NCBI GenBank assembly: GCA_016931875.1
Contig: JAFGDX010000458.1
Coordinates: 1-8,497 of the forward strand
DNA from: Prolixibacteraceae bacterium
GTDB lineage: Bacteria > Bacteroidota > Bacteroidia > Bacteroidales > Prolixibacteraceae
Length of the DNA stretch: 8,497 nt
Reading direction: 5' to 3'
A program made the position numbers and the translations under genes. The notes beneath the pieces were generated by a model. That model saw only the letters and a list, made by a program, of their open reading frames with translations. It made no database searches and was not told the origin of the DNA. Below are positions 6,736 through 8,497 of the stretch, in pieces (within the stretch, counting starts at the first letter, position 1; each line of letters starts with the position of its first letter).

Positions 6736-7782
6736 TTATTTTTTTGAAATAGTTACTGTTGAATAGTTTTTTTCTCCTGTTTCATTGGTAAGTTTTCCGG
6801 GTTTATAGTCAATTTTAAGTGCCGGAGAACTCAACTCAAGTAATTCCAGTACCCTGTTTAGGGGTTCATTTTCAAAAGTTGTACTGAATTTATATTTTTT
6901 TAAATCGTCATCTTTAATAATAACTTTTACCCCGTACCATCGTTCCAGCAGAACCGCTACTTCTTCAAGCGGAGTTTCATCGAGCACAAGAATATTCTTA
7001 TGCCACGCGATTTGTTTGTCAATATTTAATGTAAGCTTTTGTAAAATATTTGTCCCTTTTCCAACGGTGTAAAATTCACCGGCTTTCATATTAACTTCAC
7101 GACTTTCATTTTCAGAATTAACTGCCAGTAATTTTACCGAACCTTGTTGCAAGGCTACCGAAACCACTTCTTCATTTGGGTATGCTTTTACATTGAAACG
7201 GGTTCCGGTTACTTCGACAGAAGTGTTTGCTGTATTTACTACAAAAGGTGATTTTTTGTTTTCAGTAACGTCAAAAAAGGCCTCGCCTTCAAGGTAAATG
7301 TTCCGGTTTTTCTGAAGAAAAGGAACATTGTATTTCAGAGAACTTTCCGCATTGAGCCAAACTTTTGATCCATCAGGGAGGATTATAACTGAGCGCATTC
7401 CCGTCGGACTGCTAAACTGTTGTTCTGCTACCTCCTGGATTTGACTTTTTGCTGAAAATTGTTTCCAAACACTCCAGGCAGAATACATAAGCAAAGGAAT
7501 AGCCAGTATGGCTGCAATCCTGGTAATTTGCTGAATAATTTGCCGTGTTTTATCTTTTTGATTTGTTCTGAGCAATACTTTTTTAAATGCACGGGTTGCG
7601 TCAATTTCTTCGGTTAAACCGGCCATTATTGATGCCTGTATTTCTTTCTCTTCCTTTGTTAATCCTTTGTTATATTTCAGATAATGAGAAAGTTGTTCGT
7701 TTTTATTATTCGTCTTTTTTTCCAATTGAATTGTGTTAGTAATAAGCTGATTTTCTCTGTCACACATTAATGATACAATCAT
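6736..7782 (-). CDS. FecR-like anti-sigma factor, single-pass inner-membrane protein
   Basis: This 348-residue protein is predicted to hold the adjacent ECF sigma factor inactive and to release or activate it when signalled by the STN domain of the SusC transporter. A cytoplasmic part (about 1-85) is followed by one membrane span (about 88-106, IAAILAIPLLMYSAW). The periplasmic part holds a FecR domain (about 125-220), with LPDGSKVWLNAESSLKY (135-151), YLEGEAFFDV (163-172) and VTGTRFNVKAY (191-201). A C-terminal DUF4974-type domain follows (about 267-330, LEEVAVLLERWYGVKV). All these are standard for Bacteroidetes FecR proteins, as is the length. The ATG at 7782 lies 38 bases past the sigma stop, indicating an operon; Met6 (ATG at 7767) is an alternative start. 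Domain assignment is firm; partnership with this sigma factor and this SusC is inferred from adjacency. Confidence 0.94.
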   Translation of the reverse strand: MIVSLMCDRENQLITNTIQLEKKTNNKNEQLSHYLKYNKGLTKEEKEIQASIMAGLTEEIDATRAFKKVLLRTNQKDKTRQIIQQITRIAAILAIPLLMYSAWSVWKQFSAKSQIQEVAEQQFSSPTGMRSVIILPDGSKVWLNAESSLKYNVPFLQKNRNIYLEGEAFFDVTENKKSPFVVNTANTSVEVTGTRFNVKAYPNEEVVSVALQQGSVKLLAVNSENESREVNMKAGEFYTVGKGTNILQKLTLNIDKQIAWHKNILVLDETPLEEVAVLLERWYGVKVIIKDDDLKKYKFSTTFENEPLNRVLELLELSSPALKIDYKPGKLTNETGEKNYSTVTISKK

Positions 7783-7820
7783 GCCGGGTAAAACACGTAG
7801 TGTAAAAAGTTTTTTTTCGA

Positions 7821-8414
7821 TTAAAAAAATAGAAGTAAAGTGAGATAATTCCGGAGTTCTTTTCGTATTATCTTCAAAGCATTGGAAACCTGGGTCTCAA
7901 CAGTTCGTTTGGAGATACCCAGCGACTCGGCAATTTCATCGTTGGAAAAACCTTTAAAGCGGCTGAGTGTAAAAATTTCTGCGGTGCGTGGAGGTAGTTT
8001 TTTGAATGCATTTTTTAATTGCTGCTGGAGTTCCGTAGCAGTATAGATATCAGGATTATAACGTATTTCAGTTTCCATTTGTCGCTTTAGCTCGTCAATT
8101 ACACTCTTTTTTACCTGTGCACTTTTTAAGAAATTGATTGATCGGTTTTTAATAGATGTAAAAAGATAGTTTTTTAAAGGATTATCCGTTTTTAATGCAC
8201 TTCTGTTTTCCCAAATACGAACAAAGAAATCCTGTACTATTTCCTCTGCCTCATCTGTGTTAACAACAATGTTCGTAGCAAACACAACCAACCCGGGATA
8301 ATAATATTTGAAGAGCAGTTCAAATGCAGTTTTGTCTCCCAAAATCATTCTCTCTACAAGAATTTGTTCATCAATTCCACCGATTTTTATAGTTTTTTTT
8401 GATGTCGTTGCCAT
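7821..8414 (-). CDS. ECF-type RNA polymerase sigma factor (Bacteroidetes expansion family)
   Basis: This 197-residue sigma-70 family protein of the extracytoplasmic-function group should direct RNA polymerase to the PUL promoters when freed from the FecR-like protein. Region 2 spans about residues 26-95: AFELLFKYYYPGL, then DEAEEIVQDFFVRIWENR, which binds core polymerase and the -10 element. Region 4 spans about 128-183: LPPRTAEIFTLSRFKGFS, then the helix-turn-helix NDEIAESLGISKRTVETQVS, which reads the -35 element. Regions 1 and 3 are absent, as usual for ECF factors, and the hydrophobic LLLFF end is common in this family. I took the ATG at 8414; a TTG two codons upstream (8420) keeps the frame but offers no advantage. 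The leader has no clear Shine-Dalgarno sequence. It is the first gene of the visible operon. Confidence 0.94.
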   Translation of the reverse strand: MATTSKKTIKIGGIDEQILVERMILGDKTAFELLFKYYYPGLVVFATNIVVNTDEAEEIVQDFFVRIWENRSALKTDNPLKNYLFTSIKNRSINFLKSAQVKKSVIDELKRQMETEIRYNPDIYTATELQQQLKNAFKKLPPRTAEIFTLSRFKGFSNDEIAESLGISKRTVETQVSNALKIIRKELRNYLTLLLFF

Positions 8415-8428
8415 ACACAAAGGATGTT

Positions 8429-8436
8429 CAAAGTAA
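8429..8436 (-). promoter_or_regulatory. Weak candidate -7 box upstream of the sigma gene
   Basis: On the minus strand, TTACTTTG lies 14 bases before the sigma ATG and differs from TAnnTTTG only at its second base. I found no TTTG at the expected spacing upstream, and the implied leader would be only about 8-10 bases. The region 8415-8497 is otherwise AT-rich with no other feature I recognise. Confidence 0.2.
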
Positions 8437-8497
8437 AGTTAGAAAATATTTTTAATTGGGGTAGGGCAATGAACTTTTCGCTGAAACAGATATTTAA

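Noticed and set aside
7783..7820. A/T runs and a 4-bp inverted repeat between the sigma and fecR genes
   Set aside because: The repeat is too short and the runs lack a GC-rich stem; nothing argues for a terminator between these operon partners.
8469..8497. Plus-strand ATG preceded by a G-rich stretch, possible divergent gene start
   Set aside because: Only nine codons are visible before the window ends, too few to support a gene call.

Overview
The window looks like a Bacteroidetes chromosome segment. It is AT-rich, its leaders are A-rich without strong Shine-Dalgarno sequences, and it carries a SusC/SusD pair, an ECF sigma factor of the Bacteroidetes-expanded type and a FecR-type anti-sigma factor. 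The protein style suggests an environmental member of the order Marinilabiliales/Bacteroidales, but that placement is tentative. All five intact genes lie on the minus strand and read from right to left. Together they form a compact polysaccharide utilization locus (PUL), probably for a beta-1,3-glucan such as laminarin.

From the right edge: an ECF sigma factor (8414-7821); a FecR-like anti-sigma factor with one membrane span (7782-6736); a 116-base intergenic region with a strong hairpin; a SusC-type TonB-dependent transporter with an N-terminal STN signalling domain (6619-3122); a SusD-like glycan-binding lipoprotein 12 bases further on (3109-1583); a 136-base gap with a minus-strand intrinsic terminator; and a GH16 endo-glucanase lipoprotein (1446-607). 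The expected circuit is that ligand uptake by SusC signals through its STN domain to FecR, which frees the sigma factor to transcribe susC-susD and, by readthrough or a separate promoter, the GH16 gene. GH16 would cut glucan at the surface and SusD/SusC would bind and import the oligosaccharides.

The left 600 bases are non-functional or unassigned. On the plus strand, 257-523 is the decayed C-terminal part of a plasmid pRiA4b ORF-3-like gene with an in-frame TGA. Bases 1-108 could be the tail of another plus-strand gene. I recognise nothing in 109-256 or 524-606.

The most interesting non-coding signal lies between fecR and susC. Here a TAnnTTTG-type -7 box, two hairpins whose wobble pairs form only in plus-strand RNA, and a T7 tract together suggest a short plus-strand antisense RNA covering the susC leader. 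This resembles the PUL-associated cis-antisense sRNAs described in Bacteroides. No tRNA, rRNA, CRISPR array or intact mobile element was seen.
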